From: Carettochelys insculpta
Lineage: Eukaryota; Chordata; Testudines; Carettochelyidae
DNA length: 64,000 nt
Direction: 5' to 3'
NCBI RefSeq assembly: GCF_033958435.1
Contig: NC_134137.1
Location: 317,935,501 to 317,999,500, forward strand
The notes beneath the pieces were generated by a model, which worked only from the letters and a program-made list of their open reading frames with translations, made no database searches and had not been told where the DNA came from. Each line of letters opens with the position of its first letter. Position 1 is the stretch's first letter. A program made the position numbers and the translations under genes. Shown here in pieces: positions 1 through 11,005 of the stretch.

Positions 1-1459
1 TTATCCCACCTCCACAACCCAAAAAAACTTTGATTATTTTTGAAAAATATTTTCCATCTAATTTCTTCTCTTGGCAAATAGTTTATTCCCCAGGAAGACT
101 ACTAGCTAAGAATTGCAAAAGCAAATCATAGCATCAGAAATGAATGACAATAATTTTTCAGTGAAAAAAGGTGTTTTTGATCAATTGTTGAAAGTTATGT
201 ATTGGTTGAAGTTTTCCATTTTTTAAATAAAAAAATCAGAAAAGCCTTTTTCTAAGCTTTAAATAAAAATGTTTACTGAAATCCACAATATTTGACTAAA
301 AATCAATTTTGAACCTACAATTGTTTAAACTGAATTTTAAATCTTTTTCATTGAAAAATCAAGACCTCTTTTGGAAAAACTACGAACAATGCATAAAAAT
401 GTTGTGACAAATAATTGACATTCTTTTATCAGTGCTAGTACATATGCTATATTGGATATGCCCTCAGCTTTCAGGGTGAACCTCATCTCAGGAAGTAAAA
501 TGTCCTTAACTCTTATTCCCTGAAAGAGAAATTTGCAATCTTCAGGAAAAACAATTCTCAAATATATGAGGCTATTGTGCAAATATATTTTTTATTTGTT
601 TCAAACTGTATTACTTCATCAACCTTTCCTCCCCGCAGTTCTGTCCCCAACAATTTTCATATTCAGCTTTGGGTTTCAGGAAATTAAAAGTGAACATTAG
701 TAAAAGACCAGGATCATGTTGAAAGTGTACAAATCTCAGAAACTTCAAAGTGGTAGAGACCTTCAACATAATTAGCCCATTTGTTTCAATGCATGATTAC
801 AAGACATCGAGTGTATCTCCAAAATCATCTAATATTTAGTTCAAGATAGGCTATAACAAAACTTTCCAACCTAATTTCAGAATCCGGGACACTAACTAAG
901 GTCAGACAATTTAAAGTTTTTCTTTCTGTAGCTTATCTAAAGAGCTTTTTCTTTACCACCCACAGACATCTGCCTTTTTTTTTTTCTCCTAACACAAGTC
1001 CTTCCCAACCTTGAGATTTCCCAGGAAATAAGGTTTGTATTTTCTTTTTAAACAGATAGAGCTGCTGAACTGCACTACTATACCAATGCCACAGCCTAAA
1101 CCACTTACAATGAATTTAAACTGCAGAAGCACTTTAAAACAGTGACAGTGCTAAAGTACAATTTTCTTTTAAAACAAAATACACCTTCTTTGGCACTGGG
1201 TAGTGAAAAACCAAAGGCAATGAAGAGAAAAGAGGACAATACTAGTCAGCAAAAGATACAAAGGATAATATATTCTGCCAGATAAGAAAACACTCCAGAG
1301 ACCAAGAGTGAAAATAAACAAAGAATTTTTCTATTTCCTTCTGAGCACTGCCCGAGGGTAGTGCTTTGACTCAGAAGTGGTATGTAGTTAACTAAAAGTT
1401 TCTTTTCCTTGTGGGTACTATAAATAGGGGCTGTGATCATCTGTACTTCAATGAATGTT
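1..1459. other. AT-rich DNA, no gene recognised
   Basis: Rich in A/T runs with stop codons in all frames. I see no splice-bounded exon, RNA gene or clear terminal repeats. Confidence 0.6.
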
Positions 1460-1689
1460 AACCTTAATTCAACAAGAAGTCCTGTGGCACCTTATAGACC
1501 AACAGATTTTTTGGAATATAAGCTTTCACGGGCAAAGATTCACTTCATCAGATGCACCTAATGAAGTGGGTCTTCGCCCATGAAAGCTTATGCTCCAAAA
1601 AATCTGTTAGTCTATTATAAAGTGCCACAGGACTTCTTGTTGTTTTGAGGATACAGACTAATATGGATATCCCTCTGAACCTTAATTCA
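1460..1689. mobile_element. Penelope-type (hammerhead-associated) relic, inverted pair with 12-bp target duplication
   Basis: Two copies of one repeat lie in opposite orientation: about 1472-1545 (minus) and 1546-1677 (plus). Each carries the diagnostic 'gtcctgtggcacctta' block and the segment 'gaaagcttatgctcc' or its complement. The insertion is bounded by a perfect 12-bp direct repeat, AACCTTAATTCA, at 1460-1471 and 1678-1689, which is a retrotransposition-style target duplication. Similar sequences occur with Penelope-like elements, whose terminal repeats carry hammerhead-type ribozyme motifs; the family assignment is from memory. No reverse transcriptase is present, so only an end fragment was copied. 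Confidence 0.6.
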
Positions 1690-2898
1690 GCAATTCAGTT
1701 TTTTATTTTTTTGAGGACTTGCCTAAGATATATAGAAAGAATGGCTACTTACAGTGTCAACTGAGTTCTTTGAGAATATAATCTTCGTATATCTGTATTT
1801 CTGGGATACCATTTCCTCTCTTCCTACATAACTGACTTGTGCAGATCTTCTGGGAAGAAGTGCCCATTGGGACCACATGTCACTTCTTGTGGTACCAAAC
1901 ATACAGAACTGAGGTTATCAGCGAGATGTGCAGCCCTGTTTGCCTCAATTCCCTCCCGATTCAAAAATCCCATAATGGCAAACTGTGAGGAAGGAGAAAA
2001 AGGTGGTCCAGCAGTATAAATAAGCAGATGCAACTCTCTTGAACAGCAGAAGCCAATAAGTAAGTGACTTATTTTCTCTCTGAGGAGTTCTCTGGCTAAG
2101 GTCATTTGTGGAAGTCTAGCTAGCAGTACAGCTCTGTGGGTCATGGGATGAGAAGTATTAATTACACAACAATTAAACAGGATAAACTGCCCCAAAGTGA
2201 GCCTGAAAGCTACGTGCCAAGGTGAGATAACAGAGATGAATAAATGCACCCACACAATGTCAGGCAGTAGCCCAGTAGATTTCTGTGATGGAAACTTCAT
2301 CTTCTGGGATCATGTCCAGCCCTCCAGCACTAAAAACTTCTCAGTGTTTCTGATTTCTCTCTGCCTTTGTGTTATAGGGCAGTATGAATATGTTCTCCAA
2401 ATGAAGGTGCTACCTGTGGCTTAGAATTCAGTGCAAAAGGGCTCTGGTGCATTGGGACTGACTTTTTGCTATCCAGGAAAATATCAGCACAACGGGAGCA
2501 TGTGCAGTGGTTATTTCCCAGTGAAGTAAAAGCACATTAGTACTGAAGCAGTCTCCAGGAATGATACAACAGTAGGTGAGTGACTAGCAGTGGATTTCTT
2601 TTGTATCAAAGAAACATGAGCCATCAATTAGCACCTATACCAATGGGTTTCTTACTGGCCTCCATTCTGATAAATTTCCAACATGAGAAGCTTCACTTCC
2701 TGAACGATGTTTCCAGTGCCAATTAAAGGCATGCAAATACAGCTAAGGAACCCTATCAAGCTGGCATCAAGTAGCTGTTGGTTTTTTTCCCCTGGCTTTG
2801 AAACCAAAGTCTACGTTCTGTGTTCGAATGGTTGATCTAGGAGTCAGATTTAGGGATTGAAAAATTAAAATGATATGAAATTAACATTTCACATATTA
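1690..2898. other. No gene recognised
   Basis: Moderately AT-rich DNA. A 158-codon minus-strand open frame (1824-2300) has no recognisable domain, splice context or compositional signal, and I do not call it a gene. Confidence 0.5.
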
Positions 2899-3362
2899 GG
2901 TGCATCTACACTAGCCGGCTACTTCAAAGCCATCAGCAGAGGGGTTGAGAGATGCTCTGTCCAACCCCTGCAGGGCTCTATGGTCGCCGTGTGCAGCAAC
3001 CCTTAGCCCAGGGCTTCTGGCAGCTGCTCCTGCTGCTGCTGCTGCAGCTGGGGGTCCATGCTGCGTGCATGGGGTCTGCAACCGGTTGTCGGTTCTGTGG
3101 ATATCGTGCTGTGCAGGCTGAGTGTGTCTGGGAGGGGCCCTTTAAGGGAGCGTCTTGGGGCTTTGCTGGCTCCTTATTTTGATGGGGAGTGCTTGTGTGT
3201 GTGGATGCTCCACATTTCCTTCTGGGACGGCTCCTTTCGACATTCTCCATCGCTACTTTGACGTTGAATGTTGATGGTACCAGCCCTGGAGGATGTGTAG
3301 ATGACAGGTGTCGAAGTAGTCTATTTTGATGTTCTTACGTTGAAATAGGCTATTTCGACATA

Positions 3363-5784
3363 GGCTACGTCTACACGTGCACCCAACTTCGAAATAGCTT
3401 ATTTCGATGTTGCGACATCGAAATAGGCTATTTCGACGAATAACGTCTACACGTCCTCCAGGGCTGGCAACGTCGATGTTCAACTTCGACGTTGCTCAGC
3501 CCAACATCGAAATAGGCACAGCGAGGGAACGTCTACACGGCAAAGTAGCACACATCGAAATAAGGGAGCCAGGCACAGCTGCAGACAGGGTCACGGGGCG
3601 GACTCAACAGCAAGTCGCTCCCTTAAAGGGCCCCTCCCAGACACTCTTTCATTAAACAGTGCAAGATACACAGAGCCAACAACTAGTTGCAGACCCTGTA
3701 TATGCAGCACGGACCCCCAGCTGCAGCAGCAGCAGCCAGAAGCCCTGGGCTAAGGGCTGCTGCCCACGGTGACCACAGAGCCCCGCAAGGGCTGGAGAGA
3801 GAGTATCTCTCAACCCCCCCAGCTGATGGCCGCCATGGAGGACCCCGCTATTTCGATGTTGCGGGACGCGGATCGTCTACACGTCCCTACTTCGATGTTG
3901 AACGTCGAAGTAGGGCGCTATTCCCATCCGCTCATGGGGATAGCGACTTCGACGTCTCGCCGCCTAACGTCGATTTCAACTTCGAAATAGCGCCCAACAC
4001 GTGTAGACGGCAGTAATAGTGTGTACTGCGGCAGTAACTTCGAAATAGCGCCCGTCACGTCTACACGTGTTGGGCGCTATTTCGAAGTTGAAATCGACGT
4101 TAGGCGGCGAGACGTCGAAGTCGCTAACCCCATGAGGGGATGGGAATAGCGCCCTACTTCGACGTTCAACATCGAAGTAGGGACGTGTAGACGATCCGCG
4201 TCCCGCAACATCGAAATAGCGGGGTCCTCCATGGCGGCCATCAGCTGGGGGGTTGAGAGATACTCTCTCTCCAGCCCTTGCGGGGCTCTGTGGTCACCGT
4301 GGGCAGCAGCCCTTAGCCCAGGGCTTCTGGCTGCTGCTGCTGCAGCTGGGGGTCCGTGCTGCATATACAGGGTCTGCAACTAGTTGTTGGCTCTGTGTAT
4401 CTTGCACTGTTTAATGAAAGTGTGTCTGGGAGGGGCCCTTTAAGGGAGCGACTTGCTGTTGAGTCCGCCCCGTGACCCTGTCTGCAGCTGTGCCTGGCTC
4501 CCTTATTTCGATGTGTGCTACTTTGCCGTGTAGGGCTGCGTCTACACGTGCACGCTACTTCGAAGTAGCGGCAGTAACTTCGAAATAGCGCCCGTCACGT
4601 CTACACGTGTTGGGCGCTATTTCGAAGTTGAAATCGACGTTAGGCGGCGAGACGTCGAAGTCGCTAACCCCATGAGCGGATGGGAATAGCGCCCTACTTC
4701 GACGTTCAACATCGAAGTAGGGACGTGTAGACGATCCGCGTCCCGCAACATCGAAATAGCGGGGTCCTCCATGGCGGCCATCAGCTGGGGGGTTGAGAGA
4801 TACTCTCTCTCCAGCCCTTGCGGGGCTCTGTGGTCACCGTGGGCAGCAGCCCTTAGCCCAGGGCTTCTGGCTGCTGCTGCTGCAGCTGGGGGTCCGTGCT
4901 GCATATACAGGGTCTGCAACTAGTTGTTGGCTCTGTGTATCTTGCACTGTTTAATGAAAGTGTGTCTGGGAGGGGCCCTTTAAGGGAGCGACTTGCTGTT
5001 GAGTCCGCCCCGTGACCCTGTCTGCAGCTGTGCCTGGCTCCCTTATTTCGATGTGTGCTACTTTGCCGTGTAGGGCTGCGTCTACACGTGCACGCTACTT
5101 CGAAGTAGCGGCAGTAACTTCGAAATAGCGCCCGTCACGTCTACACGTGTTGGGCGCTATTTCGAAGTTGAAATCGACGTTAGGCGGCGAGACGTCGAAG
5201 TCGCTATCCCCATGAGCGGATGGGAATAGCGCCCTACTTCGACGTTCAACATCGAAGTAGGGACGTGTAGACGATCCGCGTCCCGCAACATCGAAATAGC
5301 GGGGTCCTCCATGGCGGCCATCAGCTGGGGGGGTTGAGAGATACTCTCTCTCCAGCCCTTGCGGGGCTCTGTGGTCACCGTGGGCAGCAGCCCTTAGCCC
5401 AGGGCTTCTGGCTGCTGCTGCTGCAGCTGGGGGTCCGTGCTGTATATACAGGGTCTGCAACTAGTTGTTGGCTCTGTGTATCTTGCACTGTTTAATGAAA
5501 GTGTGTCTGGGAGGGGCCCTTTAAGGGAGCGGCTTGCTGTTGAGTCCGCCCCGTGACCCTGTCTGCAGCTGTGCCTGGCTCCCTTATTTCGATGTGTGCT
5601 ACTTTGCCGTGTAGACGTTCCCTCACTGTGCCTATTTCGATGTTGGGCTGAGCAACGTCGAAGTTGAACATCGACGTTGCCAGCCCTGGAGGACGTGTAG
5701 ACGTTATTCGTCGAAATAGTCTATTTCGATGTCGCAACATCGAAATAAGCTATTTCGAAGTTGGGTGCACGTGTAGACGTAGCC
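3363..5784. mobile_element. Composite four-copy Harbinger MITE bounded by ATA target duplication
   Basis: The unit starts GGCTACGTCTACACG at 3363 and ends CGTGTAGACGTAGCC at 5784, with ATA at 3360-3362 and 5785-5787. It holds one forward copy lacking its right end (3363-4009), a 22-bp filler, then three inverted copies: 4032-4533 (both ends incomplete), 4534-5073 (far end missing) and 5074-5784 (full length). Both outer termini are therefore the same MITE end in opposite orientation. The inverted copies are nearly identical at a 540-bp spacing. The single 3-bp duplication, the size typical of PIF/Harbinger, suggests the whole block moved as one unit into an older relative. Confidence 0.75.
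4032..5613 (-). repeat. Near-identical tandem array, 540-bp period, about three units
   Basis: The text at 4081, 4621 and 5161 is the same and stays in register for 500 bases with only a few substitutions (for example 'catgagggga' against 'catgagcgga', and 'gctaacccc' against 'gctatcccc'). The joint between units, 'ccgtgtag' followed by 'ggctgcg', is identical at 4533/4534 and 5073/5074. The joint was therefore formed once and then amplified. The third unit continues past the truncation point into a complete MITE. Confidence 0.85.
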
Positions 5785-5809
5785 ATAGGGTGCTATTGTA
5801 GACGTAGCC

Positions 5810-6440
5810 ATTAATCAGATTGAAAACTGGTTAACTACAAGGTACTACATATTTGAGACTTGCTGTTAAGCAGTGGTGCTCCACCAGCACGCATTCTTGG
5901 CCTTTCATTTTATCAATTACCTAGCAGAAAACATAAAACCATCACTGATGAAGTTTTCAGACAACACAAAATTGGGGGGAGTGTAAACAACAGTGGCAGG
6001 GCAAGGCTTCAGAACGCTCTGTGTTGCATTGTAAACTGGGTTCAAGCAAACAGCATGCATTTGGATACTTTTAATTTAATAATTTTAATACCTGTAGAAA
6101 GGAAATAGAGACTCTGAAAAATAAACGTTGAGACTTGCAATGAACAATCAGCTCCCACTGTGTAAGCTCCCAATGTGAAGATGTGGCCAAAAAAGCTGCA
6201 GTGATTCTGGGATGCATAAAAAGAGGAATCTCAGGTATGAGCAGAAAGGTTATTTTACCTCTGTATTTTGCAATTCTGTGAACACTGTTAGAATATTGTA
6301 GCCAACTCTGGTGTCCACAGTTCAAGAAGGCTGATAGCAAATTAGAGAGGTGTCAGAGAAAACACACACACACACACACACATACACACACACACAAAAC
6401 AAGGAAAGGATTAGAAAATACATCTTATTAGTAATAGATT
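5810..6440 (+). mobile_element. CR1 LINE 3' fragment
   Basis: From about 5870, decayed text matches the C-terminal coding region of CR1 elements, including 'ttattttacctctgtatttt' and 'ctggtgtccacagttcaag'. A CA microsatellite interrupts it near 6362. Translation is broken in every frame. Family assignment rests on resemblance to the CR1 tails at 14.8 and 57.3 kb and on general familiarity with the family. Confidence 0.55.
6362..6398. repeat. (CA)n microsatellite
   Basis: Runs of ACACAC with one interruption ('catacac'). It lies inside the CR1 fragment. Confidence 0.9.
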
Positions 6441-6503
6441 CAAAGGCTGTTTCTTCACACGCCGCGTGCTAATAAATGGCCCAAAATATGCTAATGAGGC
6501 ATG

Positions 6504-6801
6504 TATGTAAATTCCCAGCACCTCATTAGCATAAGGTCAGATGATCTGGAGTCCGGAAGATGCTTTTCCTGACTCCAAGACAGTGTGTAGAAGCCCAGCC
6601 CCAGGGGGTCTTCCAGAAGGAAGTCCTCCTTCCAGAGGCCCTTTTTTCCCAAAAATTTTCAGGAAGAAGGGGACTTGGGAAGGAGGACTTCCTTCCGGAA
6701 GACCCCCGCCCCCGGGGAACTGCGCTTCTACATGCCATTTTGGAGTCCGGACTCCAAATCATCTGACCTTATGCTAATGAGGCATTGGGAATTTACATAC
6801 A
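6504..6801. mobile_element. Foldback element with long inverted arms
   Basis: 'gtatgtaaattccc' at 6504 returns as its complement 'gggaatttacatac' ending at 6800. The arms continue inward through 'cctcattagcataaggtcag' and 'tctggagtccgg'. A second, inner inverted repeat ('gggggtcttccagaaggaag' against 'cttccttccggaagaccccc') makes the whole 300 bp able to fold into one long hairpin. No coding capacity. The superfamily is not clear; it may be a Harbinger- or hAT-type MITE. Confidence 0.65.
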
Positions 6802-7668
6802 ATCAAGTAGTATGCTCATGAAGGTTCAGAATCTTAGATATAGAATTACTAGCTTGTGTAACAATTTGTTTCTTTGTGCATCTGATCCAAATCTAACTGA
6901 AGTGAAAGTGAGTCTTTCCAACAACTTCGATGTATTTCGAAAAAGACCTATATTATTATATCAACAAAATTTGCAGTATGAATATACTGATATTATCCAA
7001 ATAATTGTTACAGACCCTCCTCCCTTTAAATAATGTGAGGACATTTTATTGAATGAGTTGCTTTATAGATACTTATAAATACATGCATATTATCTCCATG
7101 GAAAACACATTTGAATGAGGAAATTATTAACAGGCTATGAGATAGCCAAGTTACAGTAGAATTCATCCTAGATAAGAGTGAAGAGGATTTGAGTACATTG
7201 TAGTTAATTTTAAACTTGTAAATTATCCCTAAGACAAACAGATGAGTTTTCCTCTCTAGCTGTGCTACTAATATTCTTCTGGATTCAATTTTGTAAATTG
7301 AATCTTAATTCTTTTAAGGTTCTTTCCCTCACACACAGGTATTTTTTCCCCCCCAGTTTATTCTGAGCTTTGTACATTGAAGCAAGCTGCTCAATAAGTA
7401 ACAAGAGGAAGGAGTGAAATTCCATCTCTATGGATAGATGGACATTATTATGCTTTGAAGTGCCCATATTTTGTCCCTCTCTAACGCAGTTACATTGCTT
7501 TGCAAGAATATGCCAGCATGCAGAAAGCTGCACTGGACTTGGCTAATAAGCTTTAACCTTTCAAGTGGAAGATGCAACTGTCAGATGGCATTTTGCAATT
7601 TGTCTTTGAGGCTGCACAGCAATCTGTCCTACAGAAAGAAGCAGAATGAATCAGAGTATATATTGTAA
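6802..7668. other. No gene recognised
   Basis: AT-rich DNA. Short open frames here have no recognisable domains and no exon signals that I trust. Confidence 0.5.
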
Positions 7669-7670
7669 TA

Positions 7671-8295
7671 CAGTAAACCCTTGATTTAATGGACCCTGAT
7701 TTAATGGCCTTTGGAAATAATGAACACTGTCTGCCAGCACCCCTCCCTGTCAAATAAATGCTGGTGACTTACCGGAGCCAGACTATCACTGGAGCCACTG
7801 GGGCTGCTTCAGTGGCTGGGGCCACAGTGGCCAGCGGAGCCTAGAGCTGCCTTCCCTCCACAGCTGAGCACAACACAACACAAAACAGAGTCTCCTGCTC
7901 ACTGACTCACCGAGGGTGAGGGAGAGCGCACAGCCTCCTCCCAGCAAGATGGGTGCCCAGAATGGGCAACAAGTGGGTGTCCTGCCAACTGGAGCCCTGG
8001 GCAAAGGCATGCCTGCTCCAGGGAAACCTAGGTTCCGTGGGAGTGCCCAGCCTTGGGTGGGTGATGAGCATTTCCTGCTAGATGAGCCCAGATGCTCTGT
8101 TCTGTAAACAGTGCAAAGAGCCCACTGCCAAGCTCTCTCTCCCCAGCCCACTGCATTCCTCCCAGGTCTCAGACTGAGCCCTCCCTAGTGTGCCTTGCAA
8201 AGAGATGCCAGTCCTGCAGATTCAGATTCACCAGACTTTCGGCATTAACAAACACCTCTTTCCTCCTATTACTCCATTAAATCCAGGGTTTGCTG
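7671..8295. mobile_element. Tigger-like (Tc1/mariner) MITE with TA target duplication
   Basis: Inverted termini: CAGTAAACCCTTGATTTAAT at 7671 and the complement of CAGCAAACCCTGGATTTAAT ending at 8295. TA dinucleotides flank both ends (7669-7670 and 8296-8297). The CAGT start and TA duplication fit pogo/Tigger. The 625-bp interior is GC-rich and has no transposase. Confidence 0.8.
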
Positions 8296-8297
8296 TA

Positions 8298-9053
8298 TAC
8301 AAAAATAGGTCTTTTACTAAAGAATATAAATTTTTTATTTAGGTGTTAACTTTACTTCACAACAATGTAAAAGTAAGAACCCAATGATGACTGCATGTTC
8401 TCTTTTACATTCTGTACAGAACACTTTGATCAGATTCCAACTGGATCATCCCTCAGAAGTTCAGAGGAAGTCTAACTAATAATCGAGTTCTTCTAATTAT
8501 ATACTTCTATAGTATGATATGTCACATATCCTCATGTATCTTTAACACATACTTTCAGGTGCACAAAATGGTTGAACACAGCTTTTTCCTATGCTCTCCC
8601 CAGTGCTTGGTATTTCTACTTTAAAGAAAAGATGTAAAATTGCTATGTAGGTGCTTTTATTGGTCATCTATATCTCATTCAGAGATAGTAGAAAATGCCC
8701 CATTTTCAAACACTGGTACCATATCTCTGAACATGTGCGCCCACAGGTCCAATATAAATTCAGCTAAGTGCATTTAAGGACAATCAGCCAACCTATACAG
8801 AGTGGATGTTTTTACATCCCTACAATTTCTGAGCTGTATTGCAAACTTTAACAATCCACTAAATCTTTCACATGCAAGTAGCCTCATTTAAGAGATTGTG
8901 ACTACTCAAGAAAGAATGAATTACTTATATGAGTGGAAGTCATAGTCAGGATTAGCATCTCAGTCCACTTTGACAGCAGAATATGCTGTCCCATCTTGCA
9001 TTGGACAAGAGTAGTACTACCAGCAGTGACTTCCATTGCTGGTAACACTCTGT
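8298..9053. other. No gene recognised
   Basis: Unclassified AT-rich sequence with no inverted termini or coding signal seen. Confidence 0.5.
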
Positions 9054-10590
9054 AGCTGTGTCTACACTATAGAGTTCTATTGACAGAAGTCAGTGTCAAC
9101 AGTGTGGCCAGACTGCCCAGCCCTCTGTTGACAGAACAGTCAACTGAAAGCTCTGCAAACAGCACAGCCTGGTGAATCAGAAGCAGTCTCTATCAATGGA
9201 GGCTCCCCTGGAGCATCTACAATATCTTTTTGTCAGCAGAATCTGTTGACAGAGGTGCTGTGCCCCATACAGTCAAGACTGAACTCTGCTGGGAAAAATG
9301 CTGTGTGGGACCACCACTGCCATGGCTGGAAGTGGGCCAGCCACACAGGTGCCAGACTGACCCCAGACACACCACCGAGGAGTGTGGTTCCCGGCACACA
9401 GGCATGCCTGCAGGTGAGAGTCAGCACCAGCTCCTGCAGACAGTGCAGCAAGCTGCATGGATGTGTGAGGCCCCAGGGAGGGGCCAGGCTGTGCCTAGCT
9501 CATTCGCCACCCATGCGGGGAGCCTTCTGTGGACGGACACACCTCCTTGGCTGCTAGCCCATTGAGCAGGTGGAGGGAGGCCTGCAGCAGTCAGCCCAGT
9601 CCCTCATACACCATAGAATCGCTGTGCAGCAGGGCCTGCCATGCAGCCCACACATGCCTGTGCTCCTGTGACATCCCCATCCCTTGGCCTGGGTGGTGTT
9701 GACTGCTGCTCACAGTGGGGGACAGGGCCTTAGGGGCTGTGATGCATGAATGACTCAGCATCTCTCCTTGTCTTCCTTACAGCTGCAGTATCCAAGGGCC
9801 AGGCCAAACCCACCTCCCCACCGGGGCCAGCCAGCCCCATACTGGCACTCGAGCCAAGCAGCCCAGGACTGGTACCCGCACCATCTGGCTCTCCACCATG
9901 GTCAAGGTGGGCCTGCGGCTGAAAAGTCATCGACAGAGGGAGTGACTATTCTCAGAGTGCCCACACCGCCACCCTCTGGAGGCTCACTGACCTCCTGGAG
10001 TGGCAGCTGTGGGAAGATCGGGAGTGACAGACGTGGGTCTGGGACCAACTGATATACCTCTTAGATGCCACCACCAATGTCTGTCTGTCACCCCCAAACC
10101 CCCTGCCATTGCTCACCCCACTCTTAACCCCACTGTCCCTACCCCTGCTTCTCTTGCCTCTGCCAGCCATCCCCCAAGACGTGATGTACCTTGTGCAGTG
10201 GGTGACGGACATTGCTGCCCCTTATTGCCCCCAGACCTTCCTGTCATGCCCAATCCCCGGCCCCCATCCCCCCACTACTCCTGCTAAGCTTGATCCCACC
10301 ACAGCCCCACTGCTGCCATACCTCTCCATATTACCAGCCCCAACCCAGCCCCAATGGGAGTGTCAAACCTGCAGCTGGAGGGGATCCCAAGGCCAGCTCC
10401 ACTCGGGGTCCCATGCCCCAGCAGGATGGTGGTCCCCCACCCCATCCATGGACTGAAGCCTTACAACCCCTGTCCCATGCCCTCCCAACAAAGTTCATAT
10501 GCCCCCCCCATCCCACGCCGCCCCCTCCACTGTACATAGTTACCTGGTACTGCACATTGTACATTGTTTTCTTTCACAACATTTAAGTTG
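9054..10590 (+). pseudogene. Decayed larger Harbinger-type element with a possible accessory-gene remnant
   Basis: The left end, AGCTGTGTCTACAC at 9054, then 'ttctattgacagaagtc', match a second MITE family with TGTTGACAGAAG motifs (copies at 19.9 and 46.0 kb). Further in, GC-rich DNA has a splice-acceptor-like 'cttccttacag' (9771-9781) followed by proline-rich reading. A decayed stretch near 9975-10060 reads LWRLTDLLEWQLWED, stop, TWVWDQLIYLL. That resembles the C-terminal helix of Harbinger Myb-like proteins. Frameshifts and stops are frequent and the right terminus was not found. The link to an accessory gene is inference. Confidence 0.35.
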
Positions 10591-10599
10591 TGTTGTGTT

Positions 10600-11005
10600 G
10601 GTCAATTTCCCTTCCCAGAGGCTTTGCAAAGCAGCTTCAGGAGGGAAATTGATGACCCACTGCTAGCTGGGACTCAGGCAACCTTACCGCTTGAGCCCCC
10701 TGCTGGCTCTGGATTGTCAATCTCCCCACACACTGCAAAGAGCTGGGGGAGGGGAAATTGACCAAGCCTGGGTCAGCAGGTGGCTCAAGCTGCAAGGCTG
10801 CCTGACTCCCATCTAGGGCCAGATTGGCCAATTTCCCCTTGCAGAGGCTTTGCAAAGCAGCTGCAAGAGGGAAACTGATGACCCGGTGCTAGCTGAGACT
10901 CAGGTAGCCTTGCTGCTTGAGCCCCCAGCTGGCACTGGGTGGTCAATTCCTCCCCTCCCCACACCCACACTCTGCAAAGAGGAGGGAGGGGAAATTGCAA
11001 ACTTG
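10600..11005. repeat. Two-unit repeat, about 225 bp, with internal inverted symmetry
   Basis: 'cagaggctttgcaaagcag' at 10617 recurs near 10842, each followed by an '(a)gagggaaa(t/c)tgatgaccc' block and a 'gcttgagcccc' block. Between them the same text appears inverted ('aggtggctcaagctgcaagg'). The unit is palindrome-like and non-coding. Origin unknown. Confidence 0.6.

Larger units (their letters stand above)
2899..5809 (+). mobile_element. Older Harbinger MITE copy, split by the composite array
   Basis: A diverged relative of the 710-bp MITE begins with GGTGCATCTACACTAG at 2899 and runs to 3362. It includes the internal block 'gaggggccctttaaggga' and the 'ctgctgctgctgctgcag' tract. Its last 25 bases, ending in GTAGACGTAGCC, reappear at 5785-5809. 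Everything between is the younger composite insertion. Many C-to-T type differences from the younger copies suggest greater age. I cannot define its own target duplication. Confidence 0.6.

Noticed and set aside
1824..2300. 158-codon minus-strand frame
   Set aside because: No domain, no splice context, no sign of coding bias.
4077..5460. Repeated alanine-rich open frames, about 100 codons, seen identically at 4.1, 4.6, 5.1, 12.5 and 33.0 kb
   Set aside because: They are reading frames of the non-coding MITE; identity reflects recent copying, and the reading depends on the CTG/CAG-rich tract.
3363..5784. CRISPR-like or satellite array
   Set aside because: The repeats are 540 bp, derive from a MITE, are mixed in orientation and have no unique spacers.
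9230..9565. Overlapping 100-codon open frames in several frames
   Set aside because: GC-rich composition gives open frames on both strands with no shared domain; probably inside a decayed transposon.
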